Assembly (NCBI RefSeq): GCF_006151805.1
Contig: NZ_VDDA01000011.1
Coordinates: 124,001 to 188,000, forward strand
From: Methylobacterium terricola
GTDB taxonomy: Bacteria > Pseudomonadota > Alphaproteobacteria > Rhizobiales > Beijerinckiaceae
DNA: 64,000 bases
Reading direction: 5' to 3'
Below, one piece after another: positions 33,955 through 40,831 of this stretch. The notes under the pieces are model-generated. The model was given only the letters and a program-made list of their open reading frames with translations. It did not search any database and was not told where the DNA came from. A program made the position numbers and the translations under genes. Within the stretch, counting starts at the first letter, position 1. Every line of letters starts with the position of its first letter.

Positions 33955-34989
33955 TTACGGGTACGAGAATGCCGCGGCCGGGGGAGTGAAGTTCGCAGTA
34001 TAGCGGGGAGCCAGGGTCAGCCGAACTTCGTCAATGTAGCCCTTGAAGAAGCAACTGGTCTGCTGGCCGACCCACTGGCCCACCTTCAGGCCGTAGGTTG
34101 CGCCGAAATCGACGGTGCCCGTATACGTGGTGAATGCTTCGGCGACGCCATTGACATAGATGGCGCAGTTGCTGGTTCCCATGCCATTGCGAACGACGGC
34201 GATGTGCCGCCAGACGCCGTCATTGACCACCGTTGATCCGGCGAATGGCGTGCCGGCGTTCTGAAACTTGACGGTGAGCCTGTTCGGAGCCGAGGTATAT
34301 CCGGGCTGGGCATAGATCGAGATGCAGTTCGTCGCGTCGGTGGACAGGTTGGTTCCCGCCGCACCGACTGCGGTGCAGAAGAGCACCATGTTGTTGCCCT
34401 GTCCGTTGGCCGCAGAGAAGGAATTCAGCCAGAACTCGAACGTGAAATCACCCGTAACGAGAGGGCTGGCCGAGGCTGGGACACGAATATCCGTCGTGGT
34501 GCTCATCGACGCACCGTTGAAATACAGAGAGCCGGTTCCATACTTCGCGGTCGTGACCTGAGCGCCGCCGTTGGCGTTCGGGTTGGTGGCCGTCAGGTTG
34601 CGGGCGTTCGCCGATGTATCAGCATAGTTCCCGTCGAGATGGTACAGGTACTGAACCTTGTCGGATAACGAATCTGTCTGGGTGACGCGCGTGACGAAGA
34701 TCGTGAATGTGCGGTCGCTGCTGTACTGGCCCGTCGTCGCCCTCAACGTGAAGGTATAGGTCGTATCCGCCGCAGGGTTGGTGACTCCTCCCGCGATGGT
34801 GCTTCCCGAGAGTGACAGGCCAGCCGGCAGCGAGCCCGAGACAAGCGAATACGTGATCGGCGCATTGGCCGGCGAGGACGCTGAAATGGTCTGGCTGTAG
34901 TTCGAAGCGCCGCTCGCGTCAGGCAGCGTGCTGGTAACCCAGGCCGGGAAGGCCGGGGTGAGGTTAGAACTGGCGTACTTCTTCGGCAT
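33955..34989 (-). CDS. Phage adhesin with Ig-like and LamG/concanavalin domains
   Basis: A 344-residue protein. Residues 30-105 form a putative Ig (He_PIG) domain: ITYSLVSGSLPAGLSLSG and TYTFTLRATTG. Residues about 110-340 form a LamG-like jelly roll: YLYHLDGNYADTSANARNL, YFNGASMSTTTDIRV, FTFEFWLNSF, GVWRHIAVVRNG and GYIDEVRLT, the standard order of this lectin-like fold. It is likely a surface-exposed carbohydrate-binding tail component. The ATG overlaps the stop of the neighbouring fibre gene. Confidence 0.78.
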   Translation of the reverse strand: MPKKYASSNLTPAFPAWVTSTLPDASGASNYSQTISASSPANAPITYSLVSGSLPAGLSLSGSTIAGGVTNPAADTTYTFTLRATTGQYSSDRTFTIFVTRVTQTDSLSDKVQYLYHLDGNYADTSANARNLTATNPNANGGAQVTTAKYGTGSLYFNGASMSTTTDIRVPASASPLVTGDFTFEFWLNSFSAANGQGNNMVLFCTAVGAAGTNLSTDATNCISIYAQPGYTSAPNRLTVKFQNAGTPFAGSTVVNDGVWRHIAVVRNGMGTSNCAIYVNGVAEAFTTYTGTVDFGATYGLKVGQWVGQQTSCFFKGYIDEVRLTLAPRYTANFTPPAAAFSYP

Positions 34990-36308
34990 TAGATGAACAT
35001 CTCGTATGAGATCGTCACGCCCGTGCTCACATTGTCGGAGCGGCGGACGCCAATCTGGTTGGCGTTGCTCAGGCCGATGATCGTGCGGTTGGTGTACTTC
35101 GGAATCGTCATGTACGCGCCCGCGCCGTTGCGCTGGTATTCGATATCCGATGAAGTGTTGTTGCAGATCTCGACGACCTTGCAGATGGTCGAAGCGAGGA
35201 CCACGGGCGTTGCGCCGCCGTTGAGCGTCGCAGAACCAATGATCGCCGTGGCATAGTCGGGGTTCTGAACGACGACGTTGCAGTCTACCTTATTGGTGAC
35301 GGTGACCGGCAGCGGGTTCGTGTTCGACACCGGATTTGTCCCCAACCCCGAAGGGGTGGAGAAAAAGATCTGGCTTCCGAGGGGGTTCGACGCGTTAACC
35401 GGCTGACTGTTCTGGTAGAGGTTGACGACCATCGAAGGCGACCACTGCACCTTCACGCCCGCGGACGCATCGATACCGGACTGGGTAATCGAGACCGGCA
35501 GCGGGTTCGAGTTCGACACCGCCTGACCGGAGGTCTTCAGCGTGCCGTCGAAGGGGTTGGACAGTGCCACGGTGCCAGTGACGGCCAGGGAGGACGGGAA
35601 GGCCACGTCCACCGGGAGCCGGTTGGTGCTCGACACCGCCTGACCAGCGAGCTTCAGAACGCCGTCGTAGGGGTTGGACAGAGCCACCGTGCCCGAGATC
35701 GCCGGCAAGCTGGTGACGCCAACCGAGCCAGAGACGGCCAGCGAGGCGTTCTTGACGGTGACTTCCAGCGGGACGCCATTGGGCATCCCTAGCGGGGTCG
35801 TGCCGTCGCTGGTGCTGAGGTAGGTCGGGAGGGCGGTGAAACCGGCCCCGTAGACGTTTCCATTCGGATCGCCCAGGACCACCGGGAACGGGTTGGCGGA
35901 CGTTGCGGCCGAGCCGCCATCGTACCCAACCACATTAATGGCACCGCCCTGCGCGAGCGTGTAGCCGTTGAATGCCTTGATATCGATCGCGCCGCTGAAT
36001 CCAGCGTTCTGCGCCAGAAGGGTCGAGTAGACCACGGCCGATGCCGAGGCGTTGATCAGTTGCCCGTTGTTCGAGGACTGGATCACCGTTCGGGCGATCG
36101 AAGGGCCCGAGGTGCTGTACGTTCCAGTGCCGATCTCCCAATCCGAGCCGTCTTCAAGCACGTAGGAAAGGGAATCGCCATTGAGGAATCCCCCCTCAGC
36201 GAAGGTCTGGAATCCGGCGGACGCAGCGCCAAGCACAAGAACGCCCGCCCCCGGTGCGGAGGCGAGCGTCTGCTTAACTCGATTGGCGATTTTGGGAAGA
36301 TTGGCCAT
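34989..36308 (-). CDS. Beta-repeat tail fibre protein
   Basis: A 439-residue protein starting at the ATG at 36308, 5 bases after TAAATA; the longer frame would run into the post-stop hairpin region. The first 130 residues contain a fibre module (GFLNGDSLSYVLEDGSDWEIGTG, cut short here). The middle has near-identical repeats built on GTVALSNPYDG and QAVSSTNRLPV, at least two full and several partial copies. The C-terminus (about 335-439) is a compact beta domain with IEYQRNGAGAYMTIP. Likely receptor-binding fibre shaft and tip. Confidence 0.65.
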   Translation of the reverse strand: MANLPKIANRVKQTLASAPGAGVLVLGAASAGFQTFAEGGFLNGDSLSYVLEDGSDWEIGTGTYSTSGPSIARTVIQSSNNGQLINASASAVVYSTLLAQNAGFSGAIDIKAFNGYTLAQGGAINVVGYDGGSAATSANPFPVVLGDPNGNVYGAGFTALPTYLSTSDGTTPLGMPNGVPLEVTVKNASLAVSGSVGVTSLPAISGTVALSNPYDGVLKLAGQAVSSTNRLPVDVAFPSSLAVTGTVALSNPFDGTLKTSGQAVSNSNPLPVSITQSGIDASAGVKVQWSPSMVVNLYQNSQPVNASNPLGSQIFFSTPSGLGTNPVSNTNPLPVTVTNKVDCNVVVQNPDYATAIIGSATLNGGATPVVLASTICKVVEICNNTSSDIEYQRNGAGAYMTIPKYTNRTIIGLSNANQIGVRRSDNVSTGVTISYEMFI

Positions 36309-36313
36309 GGCAT

Positions 36314-36319
36314 TATTTA
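36314..36319 (-). promoter_or_regulatory. TAAATA start-adjacent motif (fibre gene)
   Basis: TAAATA with a 5-base spacer to the ATG at 36308; it follows the stem-loop at 36341-36369. Confidence 0.5.
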
Positions 36320-36340
36320 GCGCATGGCCGGCGTACAAGT

Positions 36341-36369
36341 GAGCTGACCGGCGCCCAGCCGGTCAGCTC
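36341..36369 (-). terminator. Phage post-stop stem-loop, copy 2
   Basis: GAGCTGACCGGC and GCCGGTCAGCTC form a perfect 12-bp stem with a 5-base loop, 11 bases after the stop codon of the gene at 36380 and directly before the next TAAATA unit. No T-tract on the minus strand. Confidence 0.6.
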
Positions 36370-36379
36370 AACCGTTTCA

Positions 36380-36748
36380 TTACGAGTGGGTGATCGTCGC
36401 GCTGTTGATAGTCAGAACTTGGTTCTGAACGAGGCTGACCGACGCCAGATTGATGTTGGCGCTGCTGGTACCGACCGTCAGGCCATCGACCACAACGTTG
36501 CCGGCGGAATCCTTGATCCGGCCGGTTGTGGCAGTGCCGGAGGCGGACACGGTCGTGGTCAGCGGGGTAGAGCCGAAGGTCAGGGTCGGGCCCGACACCG
36601 TGCCACACGGGTAAGCCAGAGTCTCAACAGCCAGAACGGTCGTGCCGGCGAGGATTTCGAGGGTACCCGCCGCGCCGCCCGCGTCGATCGCGCTCTTAAC
36701 TGCGTTCATGCGGGTCGTCTTCAGGGTTGCGATATAATTTGCAGCCAT
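36380..36748 (-). CDS. Putative head decoration or tail-tip protein
   Basis: A 122-residue, Thr/Ser/Ala-rich beta protein: after a short helix (TLKTTRMNAVKSAIDAGG) come strands TLEILAGTTVLAVETLAYPC and a Thr-rich loop. This style (RNDAVKSAIDAG..LEIYDG) is common in small phage head-tail genes downstream of the adaptor, often called neck or decoration proteins. AGGTG is upstream of the ATG. Exact role unknown. Confidence 0.6.
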   Translation of the reverse strand: MAANYIATLKTTRMNAVKSAIDAGGAAGTLEILAGTTVLAVETLAYPCGTVSGPTLTFGSTPLTTTVSASGTATTGRIKDSAGNVVVDGLTVGTSSANINLASVSLVQNQVLTINSATITHS

Positions 36749-36757
36749 AATTTCACC

Positions 36758-37393
36758 TTAACCAATCGTCTTCATAGGCGCGATCGGGGTCGAGCCGGAG
36801 TGAATGGACTCGTCGTACTCCTTATTGAGGGAGCCAATCGCGTCCTGAGTAAGCTGCTGCCACATCATCAGACGGGCGTCTTCCATGATGTAAGGGGCGC
36901 TGTGCTGGAGGGCAGCGTAGAAATACAGGTGGGGAGCCTTCTTCAGCAGCCACGTCGTGGAATTGGCCGTGACCAGATCCAGAACCGGCAGATCGGCGAA
37001 GTAGGTCATCTGCACGTCGCAGGTGAAGCCGTTCGGGAACGGGGAAAGCTCAATCTCCGAACCGACGATGGTGAAGTACATCGGGTGATTCGCCCACGTC
37101 CCGGCCTTGCGGGGATCGGAAATGGAATCTTCCGTCGCCATGAACAGGGTGCGGGGACGACCGCTACCGGTGTCGATGCGCACCGACTTCATCTCGCGGA
37201 AATCGGTCGGGAGGGTCACGAAACCATCCGAAGCCGTGATGTGCTGACGACGCACCATCTCGCGGACGCGGAGGTTCTGAGCGATGTGAGCTTCGGCCAT
37301 TCGAATCCAGGCCGGAATGGTTGCGCTGAGGTCTTCGCGATTGATCTCTTCGGCAATCGCCTCGACGAGGCCGGGGCCTGAAAGAATGTCCAT
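36758..37393 (-). CDS. Head-tail adaptor protein
   Basis: A 211-residue protein with the phage adaptor pattern: IAEEINREDLSATIPAWIRMAEAHIAQNLR at the start, VTLPTDFREMKSVRI, an IELSPFPNG strand, and a helical C-terminus LKKAPHLYFYAALQHSAPYIMEDARLMMWQQL. These are typical of adaptor proteins that sit under the portal in P22/T7-like phages. AGGAG lies upstream of the ATG. It is three genes downstream of the portal-scaffold-capsid block, as expected. Confidence 0.75.
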   Translation of the reverse strand: MDILSGPGLVEAIAEEINREDLSATIPAWIRMAEAHIAQNLRVREMVRRQHITASDGFVTLPTDFREMKSVRIDTGSGRPRTLFMATEDSISDPRKAGTWANHPMYFTIVGSEIELSPFPNGFTCDVQMTYFADLPVLDLVTANSTTWLLKKAPHLYFYAALQHSAPYIMEDARLMMWQQLTQDAIGSLNKEYDESIHSGSTPIAPMKTIG

Positions 37394-37425
37394 AAAAATA
37401 AGGGCTCCTGTATCTGGTCTATTTA

Positions 37426-37749
37426 TTAGATGCCTTCGAGGCCGCTGATCCTCTTGATCGAGTCATCAGTGTGGAAAACTTTGTTCTGGGGGTCGTTGAA
37501 CCACTGCGCCCACTTGCGCTTATCGGTGGCCCAGCCCTCGCGGAACGCCTGTTCCATCACGGGGTCCGGAATCTTCGCGACTTCGCGGTACGTGGCCTTG
37601 CGGTCCGAGCCCTGTTCCCGCCGAGCCTTGGCGTATTCGAGGTCGGCGCTGATGTCGTAGTGGGACAGCATCGTGAAGTTCTCGGCGTCGTGGACCACGA
37701 CTTCCTTCACCTTGTTCCCGTCTGCGCCGTAAATGATGCGGTTGGACAT
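37426..37749 (-). CDS. Small phage protein after the major capsid gene
   Basis: A 107-residue charged protein with AENFTMLSHYDISADLEYAKARREQ (split here), a basic middle and an acidic end. It starts at the ATG 5 bases after TAAATA, which itself follows the capsid terminator by a few bases. Proteins of this size at this place are often head-completion or internal proteins. No family is recognised. Confidence 0.6.
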   Translation of the reverse strand: MSNRIIYGADGNKVKEVVVHDAENFTMLSHYDISADLEYAKARREQGSDRKATYREVAKIPDPVMEQAFREGWATDKRKWAQWFNDPQNKVFHTDDSIKRISGLEGI

Positions 37750-37754
37750 GCTGG

Positions 37755-37760
37755 TATTTA
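37755..37760 (-). promoter_or_regulatory. TAAATA motif directly after the capsid terminator
   Basis: On the minus strand the order is terminator T-tract, GCG, TAAATA, CCAGC, ATG. Only about 14 bases separate the T-tract from the start codon, leaving little room for a normal promoter plus leader. Confidence 0.55.
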
Positions 37761-37762
37761 CG

Positions 37763-37791
37763 CAAAAAGGGGGCGCTGAGCGCCCCCTTCG
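37763..37791 (-). terminator. Intrinsic terminator after the major capsid gene
   Basis: On the minus strand GGGGGCGC-TCA-GCGCCCCC is followed by TTTTT, a strong Rho-independent terminator 18 bases downstream of the capsid stop codon. Confidence 0.9.
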
Positions 37792-37808
37792 TGTTAGTCA
37801 GTCCGAGA

Positions 37809-38759
37809 TTACTTGGACGTGGTGAGGTCGAAGATCGCGGCGTGCGCGGCTTCGTTGGAGACCTGAACGCCCCAGCGAGCGTGAATCACCTTGGTGTCGG
37901 CGTCGCCGGTCTTGGCAACCGGGTAGGTGTCGAAGCCGCGGAAGAAGGCGGTCTTGACGTAGTTCGGATCGATGATCAGAACCGAGGACTGGTCGATGTT
38001 GCGCGACAGCGAGATCTTGATATCGCCGAAGTCGGACATCAGCAGGTTCACGCCACCGATGGCGAGTTCGCCAACCTTGGTCTCGTAACGGCCGTTCTGA
38101 CGACCGGTGAACTTCGAGATGACGCGCTTCTGGAAGCCGCCAACCAGAGCCCAGTCGCACTTCGCGCCGTTCGTCCAGGCAAGCTGAAGAACGTCGTCGA
38201 AGAGGTCTTCCGTCAGCGGACGGGCCGTACCGGCCGTCACAGTGGCGGTCGAGGACGCGGCAGAAGCACCACCAGCACCACGCGACACGTTGGTCTTGAG
38301 GTAGTGGGCGAAGCCTTCGGTCTGCGAACCGACCGTGCCGTTGTCGTCCACGCGCGGCTGGGTCGAGCCGTAGGCGCGATCGATGTCGAGCTTCAGCGCC
38401 TTCGAGGCCAGAGCCATCTGGTGCGCCATCTCGCCTTCCGGCTTGCCGGCAGCGTCAGCGGCCTGCTGGTCACCCGAGACAGTCGCGTCGCGCTTGTTAA
38501 GCTGGGTCGTCGCCTGAATCCGGGTCGTGCCGGTCGGGGCCGAGTTGACGTTCACGTAGGCTTCGACCTGCGGAGCGTTGTTCGACGGATCGGGAAGCTT
38601 CTCAATCTGCCAGTCGAACGAAACGCCCTTTACGTTCTTCTTGCCGGCGAGCGAGAACAGCGGGGTCTCGGTCGGGTCGATGTTATAGATTACGCCTTCA
38701 AGCTGCTCGCGATTACCCTTCGCGATCTTGGTGGTGAAGGCATTAGAAACGGTGGCCAT
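37809..38759 (-). CDS. Major capsid protein (DUF5309/SU10-type)
   Basis: A 316-residue HK97-fold capsid protein of the DUF5309 family. Signature parts are FTTKIAKGNREQLEGVIYN and IDPTETPLFSLAGK near the start, ATVSGDQQAADAAG and EGEMAHQMALASKALKLDID in the middle, and WALVGGFQKRVISKFTG plus FFRGFDTYPVAKTGD with GWGVQVSNEAAH-like ending. No protease gene is nearby and the length fits a mature protein. It has an AAGGA ribosome site, follows the scaffold gene, and is closed by a strong terminator, so it is probably highly expressed. Confidence 0.88.
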   Translation of the reverse strand: MATVSNAFTTKIAKGNREQLEGVIYNIDPTETPLFSLAGKKNVKGVSFDWQIEKLPDPSNNAPQVEAYVNVNSAPTGTTRIQATTQLNKRDATVSGDQQAADAAGKPEGEMAHQMALASKALKLDIDRAYGSTQPRVDDNGTVGSQTEGFAHYLKTNVSRGAGGASAASSTATVTAGTARPLTEDLFDDVLQLAWTNGAKCDWALVGGFQKRVISKFTGRQNGRYETKVGELAIGGVNLLMSDFGDIKISLSRNIDQSSVLIIDPNYVKTAFFRGFDTYPVAKTGDADTKVIHARWGVQVSNEAAHAAIFDLTTSK

Positions 38760-38781
38760 GATGAAAATCCTTAAACAAAGA

Positions 38782-39756
38782 TCAGATTAGATGACGGAGA
38801 GCTTCAGCAGCATCGCTGAGGCTTCCAGATGACTTCAGACGCTTGTTCGCAGATTCGAAAGCGTTCGGTTTGCGCGGTGTCGCTGCAACTGACCCAACCG
38901 GAACACGCTTGGCTTCGCTCTTGACGGGCTCGGCCTTCGCATTCGCGGCCCTGTGGGCCTTCATCGCAACGTACAAGGCCGAAACAGCCCGGTGATCGGC
39001 GGCGTAATTAAGCTCTTCCTCCGAGAAGCCCATTACATCGCGCCCGAATTCACGAAGCTCTTTACGAGCCTTCTGCCATACCTTCTCGTTGCGGAATTCC
39101 GGGTGCTTCTGGAGGAGAAGATCCCGTTCCTGCGCAACCGTCGCCTGAAACTCTGCGGCCTGCTGGGCCTGAGCTTCGTAGGCAAGACGCTGCTGTTCCG
39201 TGTGAATCGCGGCCTGCTTGTCACGGAGTTCGTTGAACTCCAGCTTCGCAATCGCGTAGCCCTGCGGGTTGGTCTGCTTCAGGTACTCCCACTGTTCGGG
39301 GGTGGGTTCCTGGGCAGTCGCAGTGCTGACCTGACGGTTCAGGGCGTCCAGAAGGTACGCGTACTGCGCACGCTCTTGACGGATGGCTTCCTGTTCGGCG
39401 TGGAACGCCTTGCGCTCTTCGGCCAGGGCCATCGTTTTCTGCGAGAACACAGCATTCCGCTGGTATCCGTTACGAAGTTCCTTCAGAGCGACCTTCTCAG
39501 TCTTGCCGTCAATCTTGACGGTGACGAGAACTTCTTCGTCCAGATCCTCGCCGTCGCCGGCTTCGTCTGTGTCGGAATCACCCTCGGCATCGGACTCGTC
39601 CGACGCGTCGTCCTCGGGATCTTCCTGCGCCTCAACCTCATCGGTCTCGGCATCCGTTTCTAGTTCTTCACGATCATCGGCTGCCCCATTGGGGTCCGAG
39701 AGGATGCTTTCGAACGCTGCAACGGCGTCGAAAGGCTCATTGGCCTGTTCTGACAT
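38782..39756 (-). CDS. Scaffold protein
   Basis: A 324-residue acidic-helical protein. The first 80 residues are almost all Asp/Glu/Ala, the middle is a long Gln/Glu/Ala coiled coil (EERKAFHAEQEAIRQERAQYAYLLDAL is part of it), and the C-terminus is basic (KSEAKRVPVG and RKPNAFESANKRLKS), as in internal scaffolds that bind coat subunits. It lies between portal and major capsid genes. The ATG is 3 bases after TAAATA, which overlaps the upstream stop codon. Confidence 0.82.
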   Translation of the reverse strand: MSEQANEPFDAVAAFESILSDPNGAADDREELETDAETDEVEAQEDPEDDASDESDAEGDSDTDEAGDGEDLDEEVLVTVKIDGKTEKVALKELRNGYQRNAVFSQKTMALAEERKAFHAEQEAIRQERAQYAYLLDALNRQVSTATAQEPTPEQWEYLKQTNPQGYAIAKLEFNELRDKQAAIHTEQQRLAYEAQAQQAAEFQATVAQERDLLLQKHPEFRNEKVWQKARKELREFGRDVMGFSEEELNYAADHRAVSALYVAMKAHRAANAKAEPVKSEAKRVPVGSVAATPRKPNAFESANKRLKSSGSLSDAAEALRHLI

Positions 39757-39758
39757 TA

Positions 39759-40031
39759 TTATTTAATCTTCCGTGATGTTTTGGTGTTGAAATCCGCAAT
39801 CTTTCCCGTGACCAGGGCAGCCTCAAGCTGCGCCAAAAACGCCTTCAGCGCTTCCTGGCGGTACTTGATATCCTGCAATGCGCTGAGGTCGGCGGCGGGG
39901 GTTTGATCCCAGAGGGCGCGATAGTGCTCGGAAAGGTCGAGCACCGCTTTCTGGAAGGCTTTGTGCTCAATCAGAGCTTTGGCGGACGCCGCATGATCAT
40001 GCGGGGTCTCGTAGGTCAAATCTGTCGTCAC
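39759..40031 (-). CDS. Small helical phage protein
   Basis: A 90-residue mostly helical protein (AKALIEHKAFQKAVLDLSE then KYRQEALKAFLAQLEAALV) with a GTG start 5 bases after TAAATA. It is the first gene of the scaffold-capsid unit, after the post-stop stem-loop at 40081. It may be a head-assembly cofactor. No family name is assigned. Confidence 0.6.
   Translation of the reverse strand: MTTDLTYETPHDHAASAKALIEHKAFQKAVLDLSEHYRALWDQTPAADLSALQDIKYRQEALKAFLAQLEAALVTGKIADFNTKTSRKIK
39760..39765 (-). promoter_or_regulatory. TAAATA start-adjacent motif (scaffold)
   Basis: TAAATA overlaps the upstream TAA stop and is 3 bases before the scaffold ATG. Confidence 0.4.
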
Positions 40032-40036
40032 GGGTC

Positions 40037-40042
40037 TATTTA
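40037..40042 (-). promoter_or_regulatory. TAAATA start-adjacent motif (39759 gene)
   Basis: TAAATA with a 5-base spacer to the GTG start at 40031. Confidence 0.5.
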
Positions 40043-40080
40043 GATCGACGGCAGGTAATCCCCGCCGCCGTGAAACGTGT

Positions 40081-40112
40081 GAGCTGCCCGGAGCCAGGCC
40101 GGTCGACAGCTC
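40081..40112 (-). terminator. Phage post-stop stem-loop, copy 3
   Basis: GAGCTG-C-CCGG pairs with CCGG-TCGA-CAGCTC just after the stop codon of the gene at 40115. Same family as the copies at 29191 and 36341. Confidence 0.5.
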
Positions 40113-40114
40113 CG

Positions 40115-40831
40115 TTACAGCAGGCCGAAGCCGCCGAAGCCGCCGAAGTCGAATCCGCCGCTGAAACCCATGTCGGGAGCCGCCGGCATGGTCGGGGCGA
40201 GAAGCCCGGCCTGACCGATGTCGCCGAAATTGCCAGAACCGAACCCGAATGTGCTCATAGAACCCATCGGGTTGGCGAAGGCGTTCAACCCGCCCATGCT
40301 CGACGGGTCCACCATCGTGCCGGTCATGGCCGGCTGCGCCGGCTGCGCGAAGCTCGTCGCGGAATCACCGAGGCTGGGGTTGCCCTGGGGGGCGACCATC
40401 GGGCGGTGAAGCCCATTGTCCATGCCTGAGCCCGGGGTGAGGCCCGGCTGGGGCAGGTTCTGCGGCTGACCCTGTCCCAGGCCCTGTGAGAAGGGCGAGG
40501 GCGGCGTTGCGCTGGCGGTCTGGCCCTGGGACGGTCCGAACACGCCGTTGGCCTTCTGGAGGCCCTGGACGCCCTTGGTGAGGCCCTGGGCAAGCTGGGT
40601 CAGGCCCTGCATCGGGTTGGCCTGCGGCTGCTGGCCCGGCGGCTTCGGGGCCGATGCGGGATTCGCGACCGGGTGCTGGACGTTCATCGGCAGGGACGGC
40701 ATCAGCGGCTGGGGCTGCTGGCGCTGCGCCGGCTGCATCAGCCCCTGCTGGGTCATCTGCTGCTGGACCGGCTGCATGGGGCTGAGAGCCCCGCCGCCGA
40801 TCGGGCTGGAATTAAACACTGGGGGCTGCAT
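40115..40831 (-). CDS. Pro/Gln/Met-rich phage protein
   Basis: A 238-residue low-complexity protein rich in Pro, Gln, Gly, Met and Asn. The central part has LTQLAQGLTKGVQGLQKANG helical segments; the end is aromatic/Gly (FGGFDFGGFGGFG-like). Its start overlaps the portal C-terminal coding end by 20 bases. A disordered structural or scaffold-accessory protein is likely. No recognised domain. Confidence 0.55.
   Translation of the reverse strand: MQPPVFNSSPIGGGALSPMQPVQQQMTQQGLMQPAQRQQPQPLMPSLPMNVQHPVANPASAPKPPGQQPQANPMQGLTQLAQGLTKGVQGLQKANGVFGPSQGQTASATPPSPFSQGLGQGQPQNLPQPGLTPGSGMDNGLHRPMVAPQGNPSLGDSATSFAQPAQPAMTGTMVDPSSMGGLNAFANPMGSMSTFGFGSGNFGDIGQAGLLAPTMPAAPDMGFSGGFDFGGFGGFGLL

Noticed and set aside
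37420..37425. TAAATA after the stop of the 37426 gene
   Set aside because: It is 26 bases from the next start, and that start has its own AGGAG site, so it was not counted with the start-adjacent group.
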